From contig JAEWJI010000024.1 of the NCBI GenBank assembly GCA_023386645.1, positions 1 through 28,078 on the forward strand: a DNA stretch of 28,078 nt. The letters run 5' to 3'. The translations under genes and the position numbers were made by a program. Source of the stretch: Pseudomonadota bacterium. Its GTDB lineage: Bacteria > Pseudomonadota > Alphaproteobacteria > Caulobacterales > Caulobacteraceae. A model generated the notes under the pieces. It made no database searches and was not told where the DNA came from. It saw nothing but the letters and a program-made list of their open reading frames with translations. Of this stretch, positions 1 through 7,796 are shown piece after piece. How positions within the stretch are numbered: the stretch's first letter is position 1; every line of letters begins with the position of its first letter.

Positions 1-132
1 CCAGAGTTGCATCTGCTCAGTTCCCGCGTCCCGGATCCGAAGATCGGTCGCGGCCCGCTGCCTTCACTCCCGCCGCCGCTTCGGATCGCCGGCCGAGCGA
101 GCCTCCCTGTGCGACAGGACGCGGAAAAGCAT

Positions 133-155
133 GCCCCAGCGCCAAAGGCTGGGGC
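133..155 (-). terminator. Candidate terminator hairpin downstream of the DsbA-like gene
   Basis: GCCCCAGC (133-140) and GCTGGGGC (148-155) form a perfect 8-bp stem with a 7-nt loop. Read on the minus strand, the stem is followed within a few bases by GCTTTTCC, a short T-rich tract, so it could end minus-strand transcripts leaving the DsbA-like gene. The rest of 1-270 shows no convincing gene; a 61-codon plus-strand frame at 7-192 has no recognisable product. A gene just left of the window could also own this hairpin. Confidence 0.4.
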
Positions 156-229
156 GCTAAATGGGTCGAGAGATGGGACAGGCTTTGATTAAGCGCGAGA
201 ATCCGACGCCAGCGCCCGGATCATCGGGG

Positions 230-267
230 AGATGCGCCCGCATCTTCTCACCTCCCGCGAGGGGAGG
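230..267 (-). terminator. Tandem hairpins abutting the DsbA-like stop codon
   Basis: Two small inverted repeats lie directly after the DsbA-like stop codon: CCTCCC (251-256) with GGGAGG (262-267), and AGATGC (230-235) with GCATCT (240-245). Neither has a U-run on the minus strand. They could act as 3'-end RNA-stabilising structures or a weak terminator. Confidence 0.3.
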
Positions 268-270
268 AGG

Positions 271-1026
271 CTAGGTCTTCGCGTCCCGGATCGCGGCGGC
301 GACCTCGTCGGGCGCGATGGAAGCGGTGGTGCGCCCGTTGATCAGGAAGGTGGGGGTGCCGGTCAGCTGGAAGGCGGCGGCGGTCGTGTGGATGTCCGCG
401 ACATGACGGGCCATCTCGGGAGACGCCATGGCGGCCCTGGCGCGGGCCAGGTCGACGCCGGCTTCGGTCAGGACGCGGTCGATGGACTGGGGCGTCAACG
501 ACCGTTCGGCCATCAGCGCCTCGTAGACGGGGAGGTACTTGCCCTGTTGGTGGGCGGCGAGCGCGGCGCGGGCGGCGTACTGGGAGGTCACGTCTTCGCC
601 CCGGTCGAGGATCGGCCAGTCCTTGAACACGAAGCGCACGTCGGGATTGGCCTGGATGAGACGCAGATAATCCGGGGTCACCGCCTTGCAGCCCGGGCAG
701 CGGAAATCGAAGAACTCGATCACCGTGACCTTGGCATCGGGGGGCCCAAAGGCGGGATCGCGCGGGTCGGGTCGGAGCAGGGCCGGGTTGGCGGCGACGG
801 CGGCGTTGATCGCCTCGGCCCGCTGGCTGTCCTCATTGGCCTGGCGGGCGGCGACCGCCTCGTCCAGCACGTCCGGGTGGGCGACCAGATAGCTGCGCAC
901 GAAGCCGGCTCCGCCCAGCCAGGGCGCCGCCGCCAGCGCCAGGGCCGCGACCGCCACGGCCAGGGCGGCCCAGCCCAGGGTCCGGCTGGACAGGGCAGCG
1001 GGGCGGGGCGGCGTGGGATCGGTCAT
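271..1026 (-). CDS. DsbA-family thiol:disulfide oxidoreductase, membrane-anchored
   Basis: A 251-residue thioredoxin-fold protein. The N-terminus has a short cytoplasmic segment and one hydrophobic stretch (about residues 17-36, LGWAALAVAVAALALAAAPW) that should anchor or export it to the periplasm. The thioredoxin part starts with VTVIEFFDFRCPGCK, giving a CPGC active site, and ends with the cis-proline loop TGTPTFLING. Together these mark the DsbA/DsbG/ScsC-like group that oxidises or isomerises protein disulfides. The ATG start leaves only 24 nt after the upstream protease gene, so the two are probably co-transcribed; both act on envelope proteins. Whether it works as an oxidase or an isomerase cannot be told from sequence alone. 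Confidence 0.88.
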   Translation of the reverse strand: MTDPTPPRPAALSSRTLGWAALAVAVAALALAAAPWLGGAGFVRSYLVAHPDVLDEAVAARQANEDSQRAEAINAAVAANPALLRPDPRDPAFGPPDAKVTVIEFFDFRCPGCKAVTPDYLRLIQANPDVRFVFKDWPILDRGEDVTSQYAARAALAAHQQGKYLPVYEALMAERSLTPQSIDRVLTEAGVDLARARAAMASPEMARHVADIHTTAAAFQLTGTPTFLINGRTTASIAPDEVAAAIRDAKT

Positions 1027-1050
1027 CAGGGCGTTCCGGGAAGGGGCTGA

Positions 1051-2460
1051 TCAGGACAGGGGACGCGGCCGCTCGGCCTCGCGGCGGTCGAGGTCGTCGA
1101 GGTCCTGTGTCGTCGCGCCGGACGACAGGACGATATCGACCGCGCGGCGCCATTCGATGGAGTTGGGCTCCAGCAGGGGGCGGGCGCGCAGGGCGAACTG
1201 GGTGGCCTGTTCCTCGCGGCCGATGGCGAAATAGTATTCGGCCGAGGCCAGCCGCGCCTCGCCCTCTCGGCCCAGGCTGGCGTAGGCCTGGCTGAGCAGG
1301 CGCCAGGCCAGGGTGTTGTCGTCCTCGCGCGCCCTCGCGTGCTTAAGCTCGGCGACGGCGCGCGCCAGCTGGGCCGGGTCGTTGGTTTCTATCAGGGCGG
1401 GGGCCAGGTTGATGCGCAGCAGGGGCGCGTCGGGGGCGAGATCGACCGAGCGCTGGTGGGCCGCCAGGGCGTCCTGCGGCCGGCCCTCCTCGAACAGGAT
1501 CTGGCCCTTGAGCTCCCAGAAGTAGGGATTATCCGGCTGCTCGGCGAGCAGGGCGTCCACGGCTTCAAGCGCCTTGTCGGTCTGCCCGTCCTTGTAGAGG
1601 CCGATGGCGCGGGCGTAGCGGGCCGGAAGCGAGGGATCGTCGGCCTTGTAGTCGCGTAGCGTCTGGTTGGGGTGATCCATGAAGGCGTGGATCTTGGCCA
1701 GGACAAGGGCGTGCTGGGCCAGGCGCTCGGGGCTGTCGACGCGGTCGTAGTGCGCGCCGGCCAGGACGGGGCGGCGCAGCGCCTCGATCCGATCCGACGA
1801 CAGGGGGTGGGTGCGGAAATAGGGATAGCGCCGCGCGTCGGAGAACACCTCCTGCGAGCGGAAGTTCTCGAAGAACCCGACGAGGCCGCGGCCGCTCTCC
1901 CCGGCCGCCTCGAGCGCTCGGGCGGCGGTGAGGTCGGCCTCGCCCTCCTGGCTCCGGATGTAGCGGACGGCGCTCAGGGTCGCGAAGTAAGGGCTCGACG
2001 CGATGAGAGCCGCTCCGGCGTCAGGCGCGCCCGCGACGGCCGCCAGGGCGCCCAGGGCCATGGTCATCAGGAAGGGCTGCATGCCCGCGTTGTTGGCGCC
2101 TTCACGCAGCACGTGCCGATTCTTGATGTGCCCCGCCTCGTGGGCGATCACGCCCAGGAGTTCGTTGGGCGTGTCGGTCTCCAGGATCAGGCCGGTGTGC
2201 AGCCCCATGACCCGGCCAGGAATGGCGAAGGCGTTCAGGCTGTTGTCGTTGATCAGCAGGATCTCGACCTCCTGCGGGTCGAGGCCCATGGCGGTGAGCA
2301 CCGGGGCCGACCATTCGTCGATGATCGCCTCGATCTCGGTGTCCCGGATGGCGCTCTGGGCCGAGGCCGGGGCCGGCAGCAGCATCAGGGCCGCGGCCGC
2401 CGCCGCGAACAGCGATCGGAAGGGCAGGGATCGGATCGGCAGGCGGGAACGTCGGATCAA
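1051..2460 (-). CDS. Periplasmic M48-family metalloprotease with TPR repeats (BepA-like)
   Basis: A 469-residue protein. I place the start at TTG 2460 because GAGGAG (plus coordinates 2467-2472) lies exactly 6 nt upstream and the product then begins with a classic signal peptide (Arg-rich n-region, Ala/Leu core, cleavage near ASA-QS at about residue 34); a longer frame to 2565 adds an unlikely charged leader. The zinc site is H107-E-A-G-H111 with E172 in the EGEAD motif. The C-terminal half (about residues 260-440) reads as TPR-type helical repeats. E. coli BepA has this architecture and helps assemble or degrade outer-membrane proteins such as LptD; the same periplasmic quality-control role is inferred here. 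It lies 120 nt downstream of rne and just ahead of the DsbA-like gene, a sensible pairing since LptD maturation needs disulfides. Confidence 0.9.
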   Translation of the reverse strand: MIRRSRLPIRSLPFRSLFAAAAAALMLLPAPASAQSAIRDTEIEAIIDEWSAPVLTAMGLDPQEVEILLINDNSLNAFAIPGRVMGLHTGLILETDTPNELLGVIAHEAGHIKNRHVLREGANNAGMQPFLMTMALGALAAVAGAPDAGAALIASSPYFATLSAVRYIRSQEGEADLTAARALEAAGESGRGLVGFFENFRSQEVFSDARRYPYFRTHPLSSDRIEALRRPVLAGAHYDRVDSPERLAQHALVLAKIHAFMDHPNQTLRDYKADDPSLPARYARAIGLYKDGQTDKALEAVDALLAEQPDNPYFWELKGQILFEEGRPQDALAAHQRSVDLAPDAPLLRINLAPALIETNDPAQLARAVAELKHARAREDDNTLAWRLLSQAYASLGREGEARLASAEYYFAIGREEQATQFALRARPLLEPNSIEWRRAVDIVLSSGATTQDLDDLDRREAERPRPLS

Positions 2461-2489
2461 GGGATGCTCCTCAAACGACCAACTGTCCG

Positions 2490-2540
2490 GGCCGAAATCT
2501 GAGCCCGTTCGGACCGCGTCCGATCGAACCGATTTCGGCC
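2490..2540 (-). other. Nested inverted repeat between rne and the M48 protease gene
   Basis: Outer arms GGCCGAAATC (2490-2499) and GATTTCGGCC (2531-2540) are perfect 10-bp complements. Inside sits a second perfect hairpin, TCGGAC (2509-2514) and GTCCGA (2518-2523), with a 3-nt loop. On the minus strand the structure lies after the rne stop and ends 30 nt before the protease start. No U-run follows, so it is more likely an RNA processing or stability element, or an attenuator, than a simple terminator. Confidence 0.5.
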
Positions 2541-2580
2541 TGGCCCCCCGCCTGCCTTTCGACAATCTAATCGTGGCGGC

Positions 2581-5277
2581 TCAGCGGCGCCACCATCCGC
2601 GCTTCGGCTTCTCCGGCGGAGCCTGGATCTGGGCCGGGTCGTTGGCGATGATCGCGCTGAGATCGGCCTCCGCCGTGGGCGCGGGCGCCGCCTCGACCAG
2701 GACCACCGGCTCGGGCTCAGGCTGAGTGATTTCCGGCGCCGACTCGGCTTCGATCGGCTCCACTGCGGTCTCGGGCGCGTCGCCGATCAGAACCGGGGCC
2801 TGGGTCGGCGAGGCTTCGGGCGACGCCTCGTCCGAGCTGGCCTCGGGGGCGAGGTCGGTCGCCGGAACCGAGGTCGCGGCGGCCTTGCGCCGGACGCGGC
2901 GGCGCTGAGGCTCGGCGGGAGCAGGTTCCGCGATCGGGGCCGCCGGCGACTCCGAGCCGCTCTGGTCCACCGGAACGGACTCGCCCGTGGTGTCGAAACC
3001 CGGCGCCTCGAGCGCAGTGTCGGGACCGGACGCCAGGTCGATGGGCTGCTCGCGGTCGATCGGACGATCGCCGCCACGGCCGCGACCGCGACGACGGCGA
3101 CGACGGCCGCCCTCACGCTCTTCGCCGTCCACGCGCGGACGCTCCTCGCGGACCGCCGTCTCGGCGGGAGCCTCGGCCAGGGCCGGGCGGTCGCCGCGCT
3201 CGGGGTTCAGCGGGTCGAACCAGACGAAGGGATCCTCCAGGGACGGGGTGCGGCCACGCACCCAGACGAAGCCGTCGCGCGGCCCGTCCTCGCGCACGCG
3301 CCGGCCGCCACGGCGTCCGCGACGGCGACGGCGGTTGTTCTCGTCGTCCGAACCGTCCGCCGAGGCGTCATCCGAGCCGTCAAAGTCCTCGCTCTCGGCC
3401 GATGCTTCGTCACTGGCGGGAGCGAAGTCATCGCGACGGCCGCCACGGCGACGACGTCCACGGCCGCGTCCGCGATCGCGTTCGCCCTCGCTCCGTTCGC
3501 CGGACGCGCGTTCGGAACGGCCCCCGTCCTCGCTGTCCTCGGCGTCGTCGGTGTCCTCGAAGCCGTCCTCGAGGTCTTCCTCGTCTTCGTCCTCGGACCA
3601 GGCGCTGTCGTCATAGCCGTCGTCGATCAGGTCGACGGGCGACAGGTCGCGCTCGGCGGGGACGAAGTCCTCGTTGGTCTCGGTGCGCTCGATGGCGTGC
3701 TCGCCCTGGGCCAGGCTGTCGTCGATCTGGACGATGACGTTCAGTCCGCGCCGCTCCTGCAGCCGTCGCAGATAGTCGCGCTTGTGGTTCAGGATGTAGA
3801 GGCCGACGGCGGTGCAGACGCGCAGGTTGATCGAGCCCGCGCCGCCCTTGCCCGCCTCAATGTCGACGGCGCGCAGGATCATCAGGGACGCCGATTCGGC
3901 CGAGCGGATGCGGCCCGTGCCCTGGCAGTGCGGGCAGGCCTCGGTCGCGCCCTCGATGACGCCCAGGCGGCGGCGCTGGCGGCTGATCTCCATCAGGCCG
4001 AAGCCGGAGATCTTGCCCATCTGGATGCGGGCCCGGTCGCTGGCCAGCGCGTCCTTCAGGATCTTCTCGACGGTGCGGTTGTTCTTCGACTCCTCCATGT
4101 CGATGAAGTCGATGACGATCAGACCGGCGAGGTCGCGCAGGCGTAGCTGGCGGGCGGCCTCGACGGCGGCCTCGCAGTTGGTCTTGAACGCCGTCTGCTC
4201 GACGTTCCGCTCCTTGGTGGCGCGGCCGGAGTTGACGTCGATGGCGACCAGGGCCTCGGTCTGGTTGATCACCAGGTAGCCGCCGGACTTCAGCGGCACC
4301 ACCGGCTGGTGGATCTGGGTCAGCAGCTCCTCGATGCCGTTGGCGGCGAACAGGGGCTTGGCGCCCTGGTACAGGTGCACCTTCTTGGCCTGGGAGGGCA
4401 TCAGCACGCGCATGAAGTCGCGCGCCTCCTTGAAGCCCTCGACGCCCTCGACCTGGATGCCGTCGAAGTCCTTGTCGAACATGTCGCGCACGGCGCGGCG
4501 GACGAGGTTCTCCTCCTCGTAGATCAGGGAGGGAGCGTGGGAGGCGAGGGTGGTCTCGCGGATCGTCTCCCACAGGCGCAGCAGATACTCGTAGTCGCGC
4601 TTGATCTCCGCCTTGGTGCGCTTGGCGCCGGCGGTGCGGATGATCAGGCCCATGCCGCGCGGCACGTCCAGGGCGGCAGCCGCGGCCTTCAGGCGCTTGC
4701 GGTCCGACGCCTGGGTGATCTTGCGCGAGATGCCGCCGCCCTTGCCGGTGTTGGGCATGAGCACGCAGTAGCGGCCGGCCAGAGACAGCCAGGTGGTCAG
4801 GGCCGCGCCCTTGCCGCCCCTCTCATCTTTCACGACCTGGACCAGCAGGATCTGCCGGCGGCGGATGACGTCCTGGATCTTGTAGCGCCGCATCAGGCGC
4901 CGCTTCAGGCGTTCCTCGTCGGCCAGCTTGCCTTCGGAATCGGCCTCGTCGTCGGTGCTCTCGCGACCGAGGTCGTCCTCGTGATCGTCGTCGTCGTGCG
5001 CCTCGGCCATGATGGCTTCGCGGTCGGCGACGGGGATCTGGTAGTAGTCCGGGTGGATCTCGTTGAAGGCCAGGAAGCCGTGGCGATTGCCGCCGTATTC
5101 GACGAAGGCGGCCTGGAGGCTGGGTTCTACCCGGGTGACCTTGGCGAGATAGATGTTGCCGCGAAGCTGGCGGCGGGATTTCGACTCGAAGTCGAATTCC
5201 TCAATCTGGCGTCCGTCCACGATGGCGACGCGGGTTTCTTCCGCGTGCGCTGCATCGATCAGCATGGTCTTTGACAT
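2581..5277 (-). CDS. rne: Ribonuclease E/G, degradosome scaffold
   Basis: An 898-residue endoribonuclease that cleaves AU-rich single-stranded RNA and starts mRNA decay and rRNA processing. The N-terminal S1 domain (about residues 35-170) is interrupted by a long acidic insertion (EAHDDDDHEDD and onward), as in Caulobacter. The DNase I-like catalytic core has the two metal-binding aspartates D347 (VAIDVNSGR) and D390 (IVIDFIDME). The Zn-link is C448-P-H-C451. From about residue 545 the protein is low-complexity, alternating Asp/Glu-rich stretches with Arg blocks (GRGRGRRRRGGRR), a typical disordered RNA- and partner-binding scaffold. It ends in PKRGWWRR; in Caulobacter crescentus the C-terminal GWW motif binds polynucleotide phosphorylase, so a PNPase contact is expected. 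The ATG start at 5277 follows a GAGAG-rich stretch. It heads the minus-strand block with the M48 and DsbA-like genes. Confidence 0.96.
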   Translation of the reverse strand: MSKTMLIDAAHAEETRVAIVDGRQIEEFDFESKSRRQLRGNIYLAKVTRVEPSLQAAFVEYGGNRHGFLAFNEIHPDYYQIPVADREAIMAEAHDDDDHEDDLGRESTDDEADSEGKLADEERLKRRLMRRYKIQDVIRRRQILLVQVVKDERGGKGAALTTWLSLAGRYCVLMPNTGKGGGISRKITQASDRKRLKAAAAALDVPRGMGLIIRTAGAKRTKAEIKRDYEYLLRLWETIRETTLASHAPSLIYEEENLVRRAVRDMFDKDFDGIQVEGVEGFKEARDFMRVLMPSQAKKVHLYQGAKPLFAANGIEELLTQIHQPVVPLKSGGYLVINQTEALVAIDVNSGRATKERNVEQTAFKTNCEAAVEAARQLRLRDLAGLIVIDFIDMEESKNNRTVEKILKDALASDRARIQMGKISGFGLMEISRQRRRLGVIEGATEACPHCQGTGRIRSAESASLMILRAVDIEAGKGGAGSINLRVCTAVGLYILNHKRDYLRRLQERRGLNVIVQIDDSLAQGEHAIERTETNEDFVPAERDLSPVDLIDDGYDDSAWSEDEDEEDLEDGFEDTDDAEDSEDGGRSERASGERSEGERDRGRGRGRRRRGGRRDDFAPASDEASAESEDFDGSDDASADGSDDENNRRRRRGRRGGRRVREDGPRDGFVWVRGRTPSLEDPFVWFDPLNPERGDRPALAEAPAETAVREERPRVDGEEREGGRRRRRRGRGRGGDRPIDREQPIDLASGPDTALEAPGFDTTGESVPVDQSGSESPAAPIAEPAPAEPQRRRVRRKAAATSVPATDLAPEASSDEASPEASPTQAPVLIGDAPETAVEPIEAESAPEITQPEPEPVVLVEAAPAPTAEADLSAIIANDPAQIQAPPEKPKRGWWRR

Positions 5278-5724
5278 GAAGGGTCTCTCTCTGGCGCGCT
5301 CTGCCGGGCCCGCGCAGGGCTGTGCCCTGGGGTGCTGTGGCGGCTCGCCGAATGAAGGAAAGGGCGGTCGCGCGCATAGCGTCGCCGAGGGCGACGCGGT
5401 CCGGCACGAGCCGGTCGAATGCGCAGGCGGTGGAGCCCATGAGGTCGTCGGTCCTGGAGCCGGTCGGCGCGCCGCGAATGGCGCGGCCCTCGGGCCCCGT
5501 CCTTCGAAGCGCCGGGGCGATCCCGGGCGATTTCGAAGCGATGGAAGTCAACTGGCGGTTGGTCGGTCCAGCGAAACGCCGGGCCCGCGATCGCTCGCCA
5601 GTGAACACAATCATAGTGACGCTGTCGGCGAAATGAAAGACCGATCCGGCGCGCCGCCTTAACCCAATGGCCACCAGAGCGCGCCATAAGGAGCCAAAGC
5701 GAGAAGCGACGGGCGCGAGAAACG
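5278..5724. promoter_or_regulatory. Divergent rne/amidase intergenic region with structured rne leader
   Basis: This 447-bp gap contains no convincing gene. In the orientation of rne it holds three strong hairpins: arms CTTCGAA (5502-5508)/TTCGAAG (5532-5538) enclosing CCGGG (5512-5516)/CCCGG (5522-5526); GCCGCG (5471-5476)/CGCGGC (5482-5487); and GCGTCGCC (5379-5386)/GGCGACGC (5390-5397) with a 3-nt loop. E. coli RNase E controls its own mRNA through a long, hairpin-rich 5' leader, so an analogous leader is plausible. The amidase promoter must lie in the right-hand part, but I see no clear -35/-10 pair for it. Confidence 0.5.
5610..5638 (-). promoter_or_regulatory. Candidate rne promoter
   Basis: On the minus strand TATGAT (plus 5610-5615) matches the -10 consensus at five of six positions. 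A poor -35 candidate, TTTCAT (5633-5638), lies exactly 17 nt upstream. If used, transcription would start near 5603 and give an rne leader of roughly 325 nt. The weak -35 keeps confidence low. Confidence 0.3.
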
Positions 5725-6948
5725 ATGCGCGGTGGGTGGACGAACAGCGAGACCCCTTGGGGGCTCCGCCAGTGGGCGATGACCGCTCTGGCGCTCGTCG
5801 TCCTGTGCGCCGCCTCCTTCTTCGCCAGCCAGGGGATGGCCTCGGGCGCCGAGAGCCAGGTGATGCGCGTCCGCTTCGGCGGCGATGCCGAACGGACCCG
5901 GGTGGTGCTGGACCTGGCGCGCTCCGCTCGCGGCGCGATCGACGACGCGGGCGACGACGGGCGGCTGGTCCTGGCCCTGACTGGGGTGGCGGCCGGGCGC
6001 GGTCTCGAAGGCGACGGGTCGGGCCTGGTGCGGCGCTATCGTGTTCGCTCGACGGCGGGCGTCTCGCGCGTGGAACTGGACCTGTCGCGGGGCGTCGAGG
6101 TCGAGCGCCGCTTCCTGCTGCCCCCCGGAGACGGCGTGGCGCACTATCGTTACGTGATGGACCTGAAATCGACGGGACGCGCCGCGACCGCGCCGGTCGC
6201 GAACCGCCCGGCGCCTCCGGCGCGGCGGGCCGAGCGGCCCCTGGTGGTCATCGACCCGGGCCACGGCGGGCGCGATCCGGGCGCCATGGGCGCGCATTCC
6301 CGTGAGAGCGCGGTCACCCTGACCGCCGCCCTGGCGCTGAAGGCTGAGTTGGAAAGGCGTGGGCGGTATCGGGTGCAACTGACCCGGACAGGCAATACCT
6401 ACGTCGGGCTGAACCAGCGTGTGCGGATGGCGCGCGCGGCCGGAGCGGACCTGTTCATCTCGCTGCACGCCGACGCGGGGGCCGATCCGGCCACCCGGGG
6501 CGCCAGCGTCTACACCCTGTCCGAACAGGGCGCGGGCCGCGCAGTGCGCGAGTTTACCGGCCGCGAGGACTGGAGCCGCGACCTGCACCTGCCGGGCCGG
6601 GACCCCTCCGTCGACCGCATCCTGCTGGACATGACCCAGCGCGCGACCCAGAACCGCTCGGCCCAGTTCGCGCGGGTGCTGCTAAGCCACCTCGAGGCGG
6701 CGGAGCGGCCGCTGCTGCGGCGCAGTCATCGCGACGCCGGCCTGGCCGTTCTGCTGGCTCCCGACGTGCCCGCCGTGCTGCTGGAGATGGGGTTCATCAC
6801 CAACCCCGAGGACGAGCGGGCGCTCAACGACGAGCGGGCGCGCCGGCGGATGATGCGGGCCGTGGCCGACGGCATCGACCGGTATTTCTCCGAACCTTCG
6901 GCCCCGCTGCAGCTGGCGGGCGGACTGAGCGCGGGCGGGTCACGGTAG
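5725..6948 (+). CDS. amiC: N-acetylmuramoyl-L-alanine amidase (AMIN + Amidase_3)
   Basis: A 407-residue zinc amidase that cuts the bond between MurNAc and the peptide stem, separating daughter cell walls at division. The N-terminus has a hydrophobic export segment (about residues 19-38, MTALALVVLCAASFFASQGM). Next comes an AMIN-like beta domain (about residues 45-150), which targets such enzymes to septal peptidoglycan. The Amidase_3 catalytic domain (about 170-395) shows the Zn ligands and catalytic residues H180 (DPGHGG), E194 (SRES), H248 (SLHAD) and E354 (LLEMGF). The ATG at 5725 has only a weak upstream GAGA; an in-frame ATG at 5779, just before the hydrophobic stretch, is an alternative start. 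It is transcribed divergently from rne. The symbol is by family, not proven orthology. Confidence 0.92.
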   Translation: MRGGWTNSETPWGLRQWAMTALALVVLCAASFFASQGMASGAESQVMRVRFGGDAERTRVVLDLARSARGAIDDAGDDGRLVLALTGVAAGRGLEGDGSGLVRRYRVRSTAGVSRVELDLSRGVEVERRFLLPPGDGVAHYRYVMDLKSTGRAATAPVANRPAPPARRAERPLVVIDPGHGGRDPGAMGAHSRESAVTLTAALALKAELERRGRYRVQLTRTGNTYVGLNQRVRMARAAGADLFISLHADAGADPATRGASVYTLSEQGAGRAVREFTGREDWSRDLHLPGRDPSVDRILLDMTQRATQNRSAQFARVLLSHLEAAERPLLRRSHRDAGLAVLLAPDVPAVLLEMGFITNPEDERALNDERARRRMMRAVADGIDRYFSEPSAPLQLAGGLSAGGSR

Positions 6949-6964
6949 GGCTCTCGCCTGATCC

Positions 6965-6995
6965 CCGCTCATCCCGCGAAAGCGGAGATGAGCGG
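6965..6995 (+). terminator. GAAA-tetraloop hairpin after the amidase gene
   Basis: CCGCTCATC (6965-6973) pairs with GATGAGCGG (6987-6995), and inside CCGC/GCGG closes a GAAA tetraloop (6978-6981), with one bulged A. The core resembles the widespread CCCGCGAAAGCGGG intergenic repeat of proteobacteria. There is no U-run, so it may be a repeat or 3'-end stabiliser rather than a strict terminator. Confidence 0.5.
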
Positions 6996-7039
6996 AGGTA
7001 AGAGATGCGGATCGGCGTGCTGATCGCTATCTCCCGTCC

Positions 7040-7762
7040 ATGCGCCTGAGAGTCGTGGACCTGGAGACCAGCGGCGGGGATCGGACCTCCGAAATCCTCG
7101 AAGTCGGCTTCGTGGATGTGGTGGCCGAAGAGGGAGGCTGGCGCGCCCGTCCGCCTGTTTCGAAGCTGTTCAGGCCGAAGGGCGAGATCTCCTTTCATGC
7201 GATGGCGGTGCACCACCTCACGCTGGAGGACTTCTGCGAGGCCGATCCGCATTGCGACGAATATGCACTGCGCGAGATGTTCGCCGAACCCGCCGACGTG
7301 ATGGTGGCGCATAACGCGCGGTTCGAGCGGGCCTTCATCGCCGATACGGCGACCGGCGGCCTGCCGTGGATATGCACCGTTATGTCCGCCAAGCGGGCCT
7401 GGCCGGATGCGCCGGGCCATTCGAACCAGGTGCTGCGCTGCTGGCGCGGCCTGAGGCTCGATCCCGCCCTGGCTAATCCGGCCCATCGGGCGGGTCCGGA
7501 CGCCTGGGTGACGGCCCACATCCTGATCGACCTGCTGCGATCCGCGACCGTCGAGCAGCTGATCGCCTGGACCTCTGAGCCCCGTCCGCTGGACCGTGTG
7601 CCGTTCGGCAAGCATCGGGGCCGCGCCTGGGCCGAGCCGCCCGACGATTACCTCCGCTGGATGGCGGCGCAGGACGACATGGACCCGTCGGTCGTCGCTG
7701 CGGCCCGAAAGGAGCTGGAGCGTCGCTCGGGCGCCCTAGCGGCGAACGCGGACGGCGGCTAA
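7040..7762 (+). CDS. DEDDh 3'-5' exonuclease with C-terminal DUF3820-like segment
   Basis: A 240-residue protein of the DnaQ/ExoX exonuclease superfamily. Exo I is VVDLETSG (D and E metal ligands), Exo II lies in VAHNARFE, and Exo III is HRAGPDA with the general-base His five residues before the Asp, which defines the DEDDh class. The last 60 residues (LDRVPFGKHRGRAWAEPPDDYLRWM) look like the small DUF3820 module that is often fused to or next to such exonucleases. The substrate is unknown; ExoX-type enzymes remove nucleotides from single-stranded DNA 3' ends in repair. The start codon has no visible Shine-Dalgarno within the preceding 20 nt, so it may be leaderless or poorly translated. It lies 91 nt after the amidase and 34 nt before PBP1A. 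Confidence 0.85.
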   Translation: MRLRVVDLETSGGDRTSEILEVGFVDVVAEEGGWRARPPVSKLFRPKGEISFHAMAVHHLTLEDFCEADPHCDEYALREMFAEPADVMVAHNARFERAFIADTATGGLPWICTVMSAKRAWPDAPGHSNQVLRCWRGLRLDPALANPAHRAGPDAWVTAHILIDLLRSATVEQLIAWTSEPRPLDRVPFGKHRGRAWAEPPDDYLRWMAAQDDMDPSVVAAARKELERRSGALAANADGG

Positions 7763-7796
7763 ACCCGCTAGCTGAGGGCGTCTGTCGGAGTTTCAG

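Noticed and set aside
7..192. A 61-codon plus-strand frame at the left edge
   Set aside because: No Shine-Dalgarno, no homology I recognise, and it runs through a hairpin at 133-155; most likely intergenic.
2987..3616. Ser/Arg-rich plus-strand frame opposite the rne tail
   Set aside because: Its Ser runs are the mirror of the Asp/Glu codons in the acidic RNase E tail, so it is a composition artefact.
4309..5274. A 321-codon plus-strand frame opposite the RNase E catalytic region
   Set aside because: The minus frame encodes the conserved S1 and catalytic motifs; the plus frame has no recognisable features.
5667..6305. A 212-codon plus-strand frame overlapping the amidase start
   Set aside because: It is an Arg/Gly-rich shifted reading of the amidase gene; the amidase frame carries the export segment and all zinc ligands.
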